Both the position numbers and the translations under genes were made by a program. Of a stretch of DNA of 64,000 bases, positions 20,611 to 32,351 are shown in pieces (the first letter of the stretch is position 1; every line of letters begins with the position of its first letter). The DNA comes from Nyssa sinensis (Eukaryota; Streptophyta; Magnoliopsida; Cornales; Nyssaceae), in contig CM018043.1 in assembly GCA_008638375.1 (NCBI GenBank), positions 44,564,333 through 44,628,332 of the forward strand, in the 5' to 3' direction. The notes beneath the pieces were generated by a model that was not told where the DNA came from, did not search any database, and saw nothing but the letters and a program-made list of their open reading frames with translations.

Positions 20611-23337
20611 TGTCACGCCCCGAATTTCCACAAACCCGAGGAGTGAGTGAATTGAATTAAGAAAATAAAATAAAAAATAATTTAATGGATTCAATGAAAC
20701 ATACATTCACTTCCTTCAACATATATACATGTGAGGCACATTCAATAAATATATCTTACGTGTCATTTGGGCTTAAGCCCTTACATCACAAAATATGCCC
20801 CATGGGCCAAAAATCCTCCGTAGTCCACGTCTTCATTGTTCTTCAAGACTTCCTCAAGTCTTAAGTACTAGGAGCGTCATCTGTAATTTGATATCCCACG
20901 AATGGGTCAGCTTGACAGCTGGTATAACATAATGCTAATGGAAGAAACAAAGTTAAGGCGTGGCATATGCAAAGTGTACATTTAAAATCTATATGTTTTC
21001 CAATTAATCGACATAATACAATGGAGATATGCGTGACACACCCATGCAATCTCTATGCCACACTCATGCCTCGTTTACGGATCGCTCCCGATGGATTTGA
21101 GTACCAACACCCGTTCACGGATCGCTCCCGTTGGATCTGGGTACCAATGCAATGGCCAATTTTGGGTTTGGGTTTTTCACCACAAGATCTACACCCTCAT
21201 AATGCATAGCACCAAGTGCTCAACCCACACTATGTTTTCAAAGAATTCACCATATGCCAATATGCTTTGATTTCACCACACAATAATGTAATCTCAATGA
21301 AGCATTTAACCAAACACGTAGAGCATGCTTTAATTGAGGCATTACATTTAAAGTAACAATAACATTTGAATCACAAAGCGGCTCCCACATGAAACATATG
21401 CTATATACAATCAATTTAAACACATAGTCAGGATTCATGTTCATCACTCTACTAAGTTCCCAAATAATTCAAAGAACACATAAGTATACAACCAACCAAC
21501 TCTAAGTTATCAAAGCAACTAAATTCTAAGTGATTTTCTAATAGCAATTAAACATATAAATCACTAAATCAACTTACAAAATACTCCTAAACTTAACCCT
21601 ATTTCTTATTTAGCAAAATATCATACCTGAAAGGGTTTTTCTCAACCCTAGGGAGTTGTGTTCGCTGGGTAGCCGAACCAACCAGTGAGAAAGCAATCCT
21701 CTTTACTATATCTATTTAGAAGGTCAAACCGCCCTCTCCCTTCCTTTCGGTGCTCCTAAAATTCACAAATTTTGTCTTAGTGTATCGTTACATAAATTTA
21801 TGTTATTCATCAAATTTTATGTCTCTTTACTATTGGTATCTCTTTTACTTAAATAAACCCTACCATTGAATTCGGAACGTCAAACAAAGTCGATTTAGGC
21901 TTTCGCGGAATTCAATTCTGACATCTGTACTAAAAAAGGCAAAACGATCATTTTGCACTTTTACGGATTCTTACTTCTTGGGACCTCGTTTCACAAATCA
22001 AACTCCAAGGTTGAGTCTGGAATGTTCAAAATAATAAAAATTCACTATTTTTTTATTTTAATCGGAGTTCGTTTGACTACTTTCCGACTCACGGGCATTT
22101 TGGTAATTTCCCCCTTTTAAATTATCTAAATCAATATTATTTTATTGCTTGGGTCAATTCACAATTTACCATAAATTCTGGGCATGATTATAATTCCATA
22201 AAGTTCTATTCTAATATGAAATAACCAACAATAATTAAGTCTAACCTTTGTCGGGTTGCAGTCAATATTCCACCAGCACTGAAATTCCATTGAGACTGTA
22301 CACTTTCACTCCAACACAACTCCTAACCAAACCCACTGTCATCACTTCTACCTCCAACAAAAAAAAAAAACCAATTCTCCTTTAAGGCCATCTCTGTAAC
22401 CAAAAAAAAAATCAAAATAAAAGTCTCCAACCTTCAATCCAAAATCTTCCAGCACGCCCAATCTACTACAACAATGAAACAGCTCATACTTGATGCTTCA
22501 AGAATCCATTCTAAATCCCAGGGACGCTGGGACGGAAAACCCGACCACACACTCAGAAAACATGTAATTCCCCCCAGGTCTGCTGCTCCAACAACATCCA
22601 AACTGGACCCCCATTTACAGATTGAGCTGCTACAAAAAATTCCCAACATCAGTGACATCATTCCCCTAAACTGCTACTGTTATTGCTCCAGTAGTTCCGG
22701 TTCTATAGCACTCAACTGCAACTCCTCTTGCCTATATGTACATATAACTATATAGAGCTACCCCTTCTCACTCTAGATTTCTCTCTTTTCAGTACCTTGG
22801 CTGGCAAAACACCCATCACAAGGGCTTCCATATCCCTCGGTCCGCAACTGCTACATTTGGTCTTGCGAGAGCAGCTCCAATTGCTGCACCAATTTTTTTT
22901 TCCACTCTCAATATCATCAACACCCTTATTCAATCAAGCCCCCCAATCTCCATTGCTGGACAGCAATTCCACTGTCATTGCCAGCCACTGCCGCAACAAC
23001 TGAACGGCCCATATCAGCCTCACTCCCTACCGGAGTGCTGCGACTGCTGCTACCTCTCTGTTTTCCACTTTTTTTCTCAATTTCCCTTTGATGCACCGTC
23101 ATAAACAAACACACATATATATAAATATATAAATCTGTCCTGCTCTGATCTATCTTAGGAACCAAATCAGCTCTCCCAACAATAGCTCTTGCTGCATTGA
23201 TCTTTCCTCTCTCTCTCAGCTACTCTCTCTCATTTCTCTATTTTTCGCTACTATAACGCTGCCCCTGACAACGCCCCTTCTCTCTTACAATGTCTTTAGC
23301 TTCTGCTGTACGCTATCTCTCTACTCCACCGCCACAA

Positions 23338-23374
<37 letters not shown>

Positions 23375-24523
23375 ATTGTCTCTCTTGCTGCCACGCTACA
23401 CTTGTACACACATATCTGCTGCACCGCCCCCTTTTCCCCAAATCTCTCTTTTTCTCTTGTTGTACGCTACCAGCACTGCGCCTACTTCCTTGACTTGCTT
23501 TTCTTCTTTTTCTTTTCTGTTTCTTTTTCTCCTTTCTTGTTTCACTTTAGGTATATTATATATTATATGTACATTGTATAATATCACACACACACACCAC
23601 ACACTCCACCGACACACACCAAACACGCTGCACACACTTTTCTCTTTTTCTTTTACTTTTTCTCTTTTCTTTTCCTGCTTGTTTACTTTAGGTGTTAGGT
23701 ATAATATATGTATATTATATAAATGTCACACACACGCACACACTGCTCCTTTTCCTTTTTGATTTCCTTTTTCTTTCTTTATTTTTCTTTTTTTTTTCTT
23801 TTTACTTGCATACATTTGCATGCTTATATATATATATATAAAATAATTTGCATTATATATATATATATTTATTTTTTATATTTATTTTTATATATACATA
23901 TATATATATATATTATCTCATATATATATATACATCCTTGCATTTATTAAAATGCATTGTGCACGTATGTCGAGGCATGTACTGGCCTACGTAGACGATT
24001 CTCCGTACCACTCGAGTTTATCGTATGGTATACCTGGGTACTCGAGACTGCTTTAAATTTAATTCTCATATTTTTAAATATCGTAATTACTCCATTTATG
24101 ATTCTCAATATCCGTTTCGAACAACGTGCCTATCACAATACATAACTTACTATGATGGCTCGGTCTATTTTAGTATTACCATCCTCGGCTCGGTTTACTC
24201 ATACTTGGCTTGTCTTAATCTCAAAATTTTTTGAGATTATAACTTTTACTATATACCTCGGTAATCGTACCCGTCACTCTATATTACTCATTGCGATACT
24301 TTGGGTATATTTTGGGATATATTATTCTTGCTCTATTTTGGGTCTCGGTTTATCTTTGATACTATATTTATTGCTTGGTCAAAGCTCGGTATTATTATTT
24401 GACTCTTTGGACTTAATTATAATTATTCTATTTTATTCGAAACTCATGTTCAGTTACAATGGGTATTACACTACTCAACCGGTCTACCTCGGTCTACGTG
24501 TTATCCCGGGTCAGGGTATTACA
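20611..24523. mobile_element. LTR of family C, copy 2
   Basis: It begins TGTCACGCCCCG and ends CGGGTCAGGGTATTACA, matching the ends of 181-4300 and 25158-28758. Internal blocks are shared too, for example GGAACGTCAAACAAAGTCGATTTAGG near 21,875 (one base different from 2,047). I see no target duplication (TTATC on the left, AATAG on the right). This suggests a later deletion or recombination at one side, next to the plastid insert. It contains a 46-bp direct repeat (21,074 and 21,117) and CA, CT and TA microsatellites between 23,200 and 23,930. The many Ser/Phe/Tyr-rich ORFs there are low-complexity artefacts. Confidence 0.7.
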
Positions 24524-25157
24524 AATAGTGCTCTACTGGCAAAATGAAAAATTTACTCTCAATTTTTAAGTCTCTACATTATCGATCTCTCTTTGGTCAT
24601 GGATCAAACTCTTTTACCCTCTAGGATTAAGTGGTTTGCAATCCCTAAAGGGTATTCTTTATCATCTTCCAACTCCGAGCTCAAGACTGCTTCTTTCTTG
24701 AGCTCCTTCTGTAATTATTATTTAGGACTCTCATTTTTTAAAGCAATCATAGGTCCTTCAATATCTAAAGGGTATTCTCTATCCTCTTCTAACTCCGACC
24801 TTAGAACTCCTTCTTTCTTGAGCTCTTTCTATAATGGCTATTTAAGACTCTCCCTTTTTAAAGTAATCACATGGCACTTCAACAAGGTCAGTTAAGAACC
24901 TCTAATTATGATAATTATGTCCTCCAAAACATATTTCATGCATTGATGATAAGTAGAGGTGATGGCCTGCATCTCATGAATCCAAGGTCTCCCAAAAATC
25001 ATGTTATAAAGGGACTTAAATTATAAGAGCATAAGTTCGGTTAACAGAGTCTTCTGCTCATCACCTTCTCCAATGGTGATAGGGAGCTTGATCATACCTA
25101 TAGGAAGAACTCATCTCACAATTGAAGCCCGCCATTAAAATGGTTGTCGGGAGTACC
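24524..25157 (-). pseudogene. Tat-like protease C-terminal part and pro-RT spacer
   Basis: Minus-strand reading from 25,157 gives LPIGMIKLPITIGEGDEQKT, then YNMIFGRPWIHEMQAITSTYHQC. This is the aspartic protease C-terminal signature of Tat elements (AYN.ILGRPWLH.M.AV.STYHQ). After it comes a spacer with LKKEAVLSSELEDDKEYPL, present twice as a 120-bp tandem duplication (starts 24651 and 24771). The N-terminal half of the protease was separated by the LTR at 25158-28758. Confidence 0.72.
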
Positions 25158-28100
25158 TGCCATGGCCCAAAACCTACCCTATGCGGATTAGGGGTCTGTG
25201 ACTGGCTCTGCAGCCCGTTCCCCATCAAAAGGATCTTAAACACTAAATAATATTTAATAAGTGCATGTTATAGTCATTAGCAAGTCTAGTATCATCATTA
25301 GGTTATCATTATACATGCCAAAAATACAAATGTTTATAGTACAGATCCTCAAAACATAGAACAAAACAGGATCGTGGAAACACGAGAGAAGTTAAGACTT
25401 TACAATATTTAATCTATTACAAAACTCACAAAAAGGCTACCAGTAACCCGTAGGCGTCTAGTCTGCCTGTGCACCCGAGGGCCCCCCTATGTCTTACTGC
25501 CCTAAAAAAGAAATAAAGTTAGAGTGAGCTAACAAAGCTCAGTAAGTAAATTCCTAGTTTTTCCATGGGTTAGGGTTAGTCCACAAGAATATAGAAGGAA
25601 AGATATCATATAGCCAGTCACCAAGATAAAGCAATAATGACTCGAGGGTCCAAAAAGGTTTATCCCACAATATGATACAAGAAGGTGATGACAAAATCAA
25701 TCAAAATGAGATCTAGCCTAACATGATGATTCGCTGCCACAAACAATACGTTAGCCAATCAAAATACATCTTGCGTGCAAATAATATGATCATTCACTGG
25801 GTATAGAATATGATTATCCAACAAATGCAAAAATATCATTATCGAGTTCTAACACATTAGATGCGTAAACAAAACGGGGCCCGACATACCCCCACAAATG
25901 CACATTCAAGTCTGCCTCTCTCTCTTGGGCTTACTGAATAGCGCTGGAGCTCTTTCATCTCAAGTCCCCAAAGGACACAAATGACCCCAAAGGGTCCACA
26001 ACGCAATCTATGAATAGATGGACCGTTGTGACTGAGCACAACTCCAAGCACTTACAAAATATCATGATCATCAAAAATTTCACACAGGATGTACAATCAT
26101 ATGAAACAACCAAAATCTCAATCAACGAGACATAAAGTGTGTGGAACAAACAAGATCTTCATCAATAAGATATATCACAAGATCATGGCATGGTATGAAG
26201 GCACAATTATTCTCAAGTATTGCAATCAAGTTCTCAAAATCATATAGGCAAGCAAATCGAATCCGAAGTACAGGTACAACAATTAATCACAAGTCGATTG
26301 GCATCAAATCGGAGAAGTCAAGTTCATTAGGTAGGAAATAGAGTACAATTTTGGCAGCATTTGAAATAAATGTGACTTGGCTAGGAATAACCCATATTAA
26401 AGCATGGGAGTTACTTACCTCAAAATAACTCCAAGCGGTTCCATAATCTCAAATTTCCTTTTCTTTTCCTTTGGAGGTTCTTATAAACCAGAAAATTAAT
26501 TATCATGGTCAATTTCGATCTATTAATAACTCATTGTCCCTAATTGTCTAGGTTGATTTAATACTCGTGGATTTTACTCTAATTATTCGGCTCCTTTAGG
26601 TATTTAGCATGTTTTTGAGTTGTCAATTTACGCATCAATTTTTAGAATATTACATTTGGGTAAACGGACTTCACCGTTGAGTCTGGAACGTCTAAAAAAA
26701 TCAATCTAGACTTTCACAGCCACTCATTTGGCTTTGGGCATCTCTAAGGGCAAAATAGTAATTTTACATTTTATATGACTTAATTTTTCAGAACCCCGGT
26801 TCACAAAACAAACCCCACCATTAGGTCCAGAATGTCCAACATAGTCAAAATATACTATTCATTTGTTCAATTTGAACGTCGGGTTATTTTTCTATTTTTA
26901 AATTAATTAAATTAATTTATTATTATTATATAATATATATATATATATATATTCTACCGAAATATATTACGAGGGCGTGGTTGGCACAGTGGTCACGCGT
27001 GTGGGTATAAGATCATGCATACACTAGGGGTTAGGGTTTCGAGTCCTAGAGGCAACAGCCCTTTTATTTTTCAAGTATTTTCGAAACCAAATGGCGAACA
27101 GTGGGTCAATTTGAGGATAAGCTACTCTCGTTCCAAATAGGGATATCAGTGGATGCTTAACCATGTAACCAAACAGGGCTTAGGGTTTAAATCTAGTGTC
27201 AAAACTGACGTCGTTCCAATAATACGGTGGCTTGCTTGCAAGCCAACACGTGTCTGAGTCAACATAGTAACTTGAGTTAATTCAGTCTCACTCGGTTAGG
27301 ATCAGTTGAGTCAACCCGCGAGTTGACTCAGTAGGGTTTCGTCTTCCCCGCTTTTTCGGTCACTGTCTCCGGCGTTGTTTTCGTCGTCGGATTGAACACC
27401 TTTCCCAACTTTTTCTCCCTATTTTGACGTCCGATTTTGCTATTTTTTTACACCAGATCGATTCTAGAGACCTAAATAGTTCATTTGGGACTGGTTTGGA
27501 CCTCTAACAAGTGTAGTTTTTGATGCCCCGCATGAATTTTCGGCCAAGCATCGATTGTGCAAATTGGCTTATAAAATGGTCAATTCCTGACCATTTTGTT
27601 TAATTGAATTTGTTTTGGAACCCTCACAACGTCTTCTATCATTTTCCATTCCCAAAAAATAATTTTAATTTAACTTGTTTCAAACCCCAAATCTGAGGTC
27701 CATCAATGGCGATTTCCTATGGGTTTATGCATTTCGAGCTCCCTAGGCTCTCCCAATTTCCTTGTAACAGTTTTTAATGTCAAAATTAACTCATGCATGC
27801 CTTTATAATATTCTAAAATAATGTATGTGTGTGTGTGTGTGTGATTGTTTTTGAAAAAAGAAAAATTGGAGTTCAATGGGTTGTATGGTTATACCTTCTT
27901 GATAGTGGCTCTCATCACTTGGTAGCTCAGTCCTGATCCCCTTAGGGCTCCTTTAATGCAGCCACAACCCCCTTCCCTTTATCCTCTAGTTGTAAACCTT
28001 CAAGTAAACACACACACACACATGCACACACACCTTTTCACTCACACACAATGTCTCACGCACACATACAGAGTATCACTCACACATACTCATGCAGCAC

Positions 28101-28758
28101 ACACACACATGGTGTATCTCTCACACAAGGCACATTTTAAAAAACAAACACATGGGCCTTATATGTATATATATATATACACACACACACACACATATAC
28201 ACATATACATATATCACAGGGCTGAGGTGGTGGCTGAGGGTGTGCTGAGGTGGAGGGGTTTAGTGGAGGATGAGGTGTTGCATGAATGGCCATTGGCCAA
28301 TTTGGGAGGTGGACTTAGCTAACTAGGGATTATATACATATTGGTTATATATTTAAGCACAAAAGTGCTGGCAACCCACTTGGTAATTTTTTGGGTATTA
28401 ATCTTTGTCCATTTTTGGGTCAAGGGTTCAAAACCCCTTCGTCTCACTTATGGTTATTTTCTCCCATTTTATACTTATGCCCCGTTTGGCACCCGCAATT
28501 TATCGTTTTGGCTTTTTCCCTTCTATTTTCTTTCCTATTACTCTTTTCAAGAAACGGTTTCTTCTGGTCGTTTCCAACTTGGGTTGGCTTCGAGGTCCAA
28601 AGCCTTGCGTCGGTTACTATTTCTTTGTGGTCTCTGTAGTTTGCTAATTCGCATTTTTATAGTGCTAAAATGAGGCTAAAACAGCTAAATTAACGCATTA
28701 AATTCCAAAATAACATCATTACATTAATTAATTAGTAAACTAGGTTCGGGGTATTACA
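25158..28758. mobile_element. Solo LTR of family C, copy 3
   Basis: It is flanked by a perfect 5-bp duplication GTACC (25153-25157 and 28759-28763). The start TGCCATGGCCC is a decayed form of the family start, and the end is GGTTCGGGGTATTACA. It lies in the protease of the minus-strand Tat-like element. It shares long blocks with 181-4300, including the CACGTGT..GAGTCAACA region near 27,245. It also carries the tRNA-like segment at 26,972-27,062 and CA/TA microsatellites at 28,010-28,210. Confidence 0.9.
26972..27062 (+). other. tRNA-like Pol III A/B-box segment (second copy)
   Basis: GGGCGTGGTTGGCACAGTGG contains a good A box (TGGCACAGTGG). About 55 bases later GGTTTCGAGTCC is a B box with one extra T. 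It lies directly after a TA microsatellite, as in the family copy at 181-4300. The spacing suits a SINE head rather than a mature tRNA. Confidence 0.45.
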
Positions 28759-29573
28759 GTACCTCCTTTGAGTCTATCTTCATTTGTTTGAAATGATGAT
28801 CAAATATGACATTGATTGTACTTCCTAGTATCAACCAAAACTCTCCTTATTTCAAAGTTGTCCACTTTCAAGGTTATCACCAATGAATCATTGTAAGAAT
28901 GATGAGCGTCCACCAAATCTTGATCAAAAAAGAGATATGTGGAACTGGCTTCTGCCTTTTCTCAATTGCATTAATAATTGAAGGAAATGGTTCTGACCTG
29001 GCTTTCCATACATACCTCTTCCAAGCTCAGTTAGACATTTTAATTTTGGAGTTATCCACATGTAAGACATATATAACTTGTTGAGGTTGGTTTTCGGGGT
29101 CTCGGTTATCTAGCTCCCTCTCCCTAGGTCGAAAATGTTGATGTCTCTGAGGTGGTGCATTACCCCAATCACCAGGCCTGACTTCTTCTTGAATGTACTC
29201 CCAAAGTTTCCTTCTTTGAATTAGTCCTTCAATTTCCTACTTCAAAACTCAACATTTGTTAGTAGTGTGCCCATGGTCCCTGTGGAACTCACAACACATG
29301 TTCTTATTCATTCTATTTGGGTCATCTTTCATCTATTCTGGCCATCAAAGGTCATCACAAGGTTGAATTTGGTGTAATATGTGCCTCATAAGAGCTTTCA
29401 AAGAGGTGAATAGAAAGCAAGCTTTATTGTTCTTCAGACCTAGCCCATTTCCAATCTCTTTCGTCAAGGTTACACCTCCTCTTCTTTTCCTCCTTTATGG
29501 GTTTCTTTTGAGAAGTCTCTTCTCTATGAGACTACTACTTGGATTCCTTCAACGATTTCTTGACATCCTCAAG

Positions 29574-29610
<37 letters not shown>

Positions 29611-30518
29611 AATTTTACTAAAATAATTTTCATATCAATAGGTGGGTTTTTTGTAAAAGAGTCTTTGAACATTTCAAGTTGCAATCCCAATGTCAGGGTG
29701 GCCACCACGAATCTTCCTTTGTATCCTTCCAAAAAATTTATCTCGTTGCTAAATCGAGCAATGCAATCCCTCAAAGTCTCTCTTTACTTTTCTTTAATGT
29801 TAGGAGATAATCAAGTCCCTTCCTAAACCTTCTACTCGTGATAAACTTGTTGACAAGCTTCAAACTCTGATCCGTAAAAGATAAGATTGAGTTTGGTGGT
29901 AGACAATGAAACCATTCTAGAGTTCCCCCTTTCAAGCTTGTGATGAAAGTTGGACACATAAGAGCATTAATTCCACCATGAAAAGCCATAATATGGTGGA
30001 AGTCAGACAAATAGTTTATTGGATCAGTATTTCCATCGTATTTCTTGAACTTTATAAGGACGAGTTTCTTAAGGCGCTCCTCTGCCATGATCTCTATAAT
30101 AAAAGGAGTCCCATTCATGTCGTAGATAATGTACAAGTGGTGTTCATCAGATTGTTGGGGTGCCTTTCCTTTCAGGTATATTTTTGTTACTTCTTGAGAT
30201 ATTTCGACAACCTCTATTCTGGTCTGTGATCTGGAACAATGCTACGACTTGATCTCCCTCATCATATGTCCTCTAAGTGCATTCCTAAGTTCCCACCTCA
30301 TCATTGTTAGAATGAGTAGGAGGAGGGACAAAACCCTGTCGTGCTTGTACCAAAGTTGCCACAGTTTGGGCCCAAGTTTGAACTTGTTGAGAAAAAAGTT
30401 CAATGCTTTTATCCATAGGGTTCGTTGTCAATACAATAAGGTTGACACGCCTATTGGTAGTTTGGGATTATTGAGAATGAAGGGATTGGTTTCTTCTAGG
30501 GCGTAAATTTGGAGCCAT
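28759..30518 (-). pseudogene. Tat-like gag and protease N-terminal region
   Basis: The start codon is at 30516-30518 (MAPNLRPRRN). A Gln-rich linker (SIELFSQQVQTWAQTVATLV) leads to the gag core at 30136-29771: IKFKKYDGNTDPINYLSDF, a segment ending LKGGTLEWFHCLP, then FITSRRFRKGLDYLL. Near 29,297-29,251 is the knuckle CEFHRDHGHTTNKC. A 30-bp TA microsatellite (29577-29607) sits inside the coding region. The frame then degrades toward the protease and stops at the LTR insertion at 28758. Its plus-strand relative is at 10151-14600. Confidence 0.78.
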
Positions 30519-30570
30519 TGTTGAATCACTTGTGTGAAGAAATAAATAAGTGATTGATTCTTATAGATAG

Positions 30571-30577
30571 GCGCCAA
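30571..30577 (-). promoter_or_regulatory. Primer-binding-site core TGGCGCC
   Basis: The minus strand reads CCACAACAGTTTGGCGCC: an LTR end (..ACAACA), three bases, then TGGCGCC. This is the usual Tat-type arrangement at the inner edge of the 5' LTR. The bases after it have drifted, so the primer tRNA cannot be named. Confidence 0.55.
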
Positions 30578-30580
30578 ACT

Positions 30581-31170
30581 GTTGTGGTAAAAGACTGGCT
30601 TGGATGAATCAACAGTTAAGATCTCCTTGGAATATTCCTACAAGACAACAAGAAACAATAAGGATCACTGGAAATGTCCCGATGATAACCACTTCGATGA
30701 TCATGTCAAAGAAGAAGCAAAGTGTTTGCCTAGAAATGAATAGAAATAGGACTTTTGGTTTTAGTGCTTATCTTGCCTCGCATATGTAGCATAGTGATTG
30801 CCGTTTTTTAAGGAATCCTTTGTTGCGTAAATAACACAATTTCCATGTTAATTGCACAAGCATGAAAGTGGCAATTTCCTAATTGGAGTATATAAGAATT
30901 CCAAGTTTGTAGCCATGACTGCATCAATTGACATGTTTTGCATATACAAAGCTTTAAGGAGTTAGTTCAAACATCGGTATCGTAGACAATCAACTTAAAA
31001 AAAAGGGCTCGTTATGTGCCTGTCGAGCTCACTTAAAGATCCGTTTATCTAAACTTGTAGTTCTGTAACTTGACGGTCTTGAATCCAGAGTTAGGACGGT
31101 ACGCAACTTAACGTCCACGTGTTTTGATCTTGATGGAGGTATTATATGTCTCCATTCACTCCAGTTTACA
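30581..31170 (-). mobile_element. Tat-like 5' LTR (outer end approximate)
   Basis: The inner end (minus ..TTACCACAACA) is fixed by the primer site. The outer end is placed at about 31,170, where the minus strand reads TGTAAACTGGAGTG, but no second LTR or target duplication is available to confirm it. No coding content. Confidence 0.4.
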
Positions 31171-32351
31171 AAGAAATGTAATGATAGTATGTTTCAAATG
31201 AAGGGGTTTGGAGATAAAGTAAAGTACTAATATATAAAAGATTTGCTAATAGAATTGAATAATAGACGTGAGGGCGTATTAGAGTAAAAAATAGGGAGGA
31301 TATATTAGAATCCATTGCAATTAAAATCCTTCATACTATTTTTCATGATATCCTCATGTATAAAGCTCTTAATTCAATTCATGCATCGTGTTGAAACCTA
31401 ATTCTCAAGTCCTTTCATTTATATTCCTTCATCAAATGGACCTTTAACTCGTTTGGCAGTTTTGGAGAAGAAAAAAATAAGTATAACATAAATTAGAAGA
31501 GGGAAAAAAAATTATCTTCACCTTATTTGAATATTCATCAGAAAAATGAGAAGAAATTTATTTTCTCTCAGTAAAAAAGAAAGTATATATAAATTAGTTG
31601 ACGATTCTACAATTTTTTATTATTATACCCTATATGTATTTGGTATTTCAAAAAGTTACAATCAAGTTTTTTGCTCTCTCCAAATCTCTCTTGAAGAGAT
31701 TGAAGAAGCCAGGCTATTCATTCTTCTAATCTTTTTTTTTTTCTTCGTCATAAATATCCAAATGACTTTTTTATTTATCACTCCACCTCAATCCTTTTTT
31801 TTCTCTCCAAACTAACGTACTTTTCTATGTTTGGATAGCATTCTCCAATGCAATTACCCATTATTTCCCTCTTCTTTCCTGCAAAATTCGACCAATTCAC
31901 CGGCAGCCAAATTGTAGAATAGGCATCACAAAGAAGGATGAAACAAACTCTCAGGGAAAAGAGATTAAAAAAAAAAAAAAGAATACATATTAAAGATCAT
32001 AGAAAACATTTGAATACTAGTGAATGTCTCGTGATACAAATAGGTAAATATTGATTTACATTTTTAAAATTACCAAGTGTTGACAAAGTGCTCAAACAAT
32101 TGTCTTTGCAGATGAACAAATGACAGCATCATGAATTTTTTTCCCACGCTACCATCTCCTTCCTGCTCATTTCACACACTCAAGCATGAAAGGTAGAAGA
32201 ATCTAAACAAACTGAGAGTTGTTTTACAATTAATGCTAAGTAATACAAGAGCTTCTAATATAAAGAATGAACAAATTGAAAACTGCTTGGGAAGAAAAGA
32301 GAGAAAAGACAACAAAACAACTAAATACATGTATAAGATGCATCAAACTTC
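31171..32351. other. Intergenic DNA and 3' UTR of the EFR3-like gene
   Basis: 31,171 to about 32,000 is AT-rich with homopolymer runs and no domain-bearing ORF. From roughly 32,100 to 32,351 the minus strand is the likely 3' untranslated region following the stop codon at 32352-32354. No unambiguous poly(A) signal can be picked by eye. Confidence 0.45.

Larger units (their letters stand above)
15650..31170 (-). mobile_element. Tat-like Ty3/gypsy element, broken by several nested insertions
   Basis: On the minus strand the order is LTR (31,170-30,581), primer site, gag (30,518-about 29,150), protease (split at 28,759/25,157), RT (about 20,060-18,990), RNase H (18,960-18,270), integrase (18,160-17,959 and 16,560-15,690). 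Removing the insertions 25158-28758, 20132-24523 and 16561-17958 leaves a collinear gag-pro-RT-RH-IN, the Ty3/gypsy order. Motif content (gag core, the CEFHRDHGHTTNKC knuckle, protease GRPWIHEMQAI) fits the Tat lineage. Stops and frameshifts run throughout. The 3' LTR was not identified with certainty. Confidence 0.75.

Noticed and set aside
23290..24547. Chain of plus-strand ORFs with apparent membrane segments
   Set aside because: Hydrophobic look comes from CT/TA-rich LTR sequence; overlapping frames, no conserved motif.
27956..28225. His/Thr-rich ORF (HTHTHTH...)
   Set aside because: Low-complexity translation of CA repeats in a solo LTR.
31546..31815. 89-codon Phe/Ile-rich ORF downstream of the gene
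   Set aside because: AT-rich with T runs, no homology recognised, no support for a transcript.
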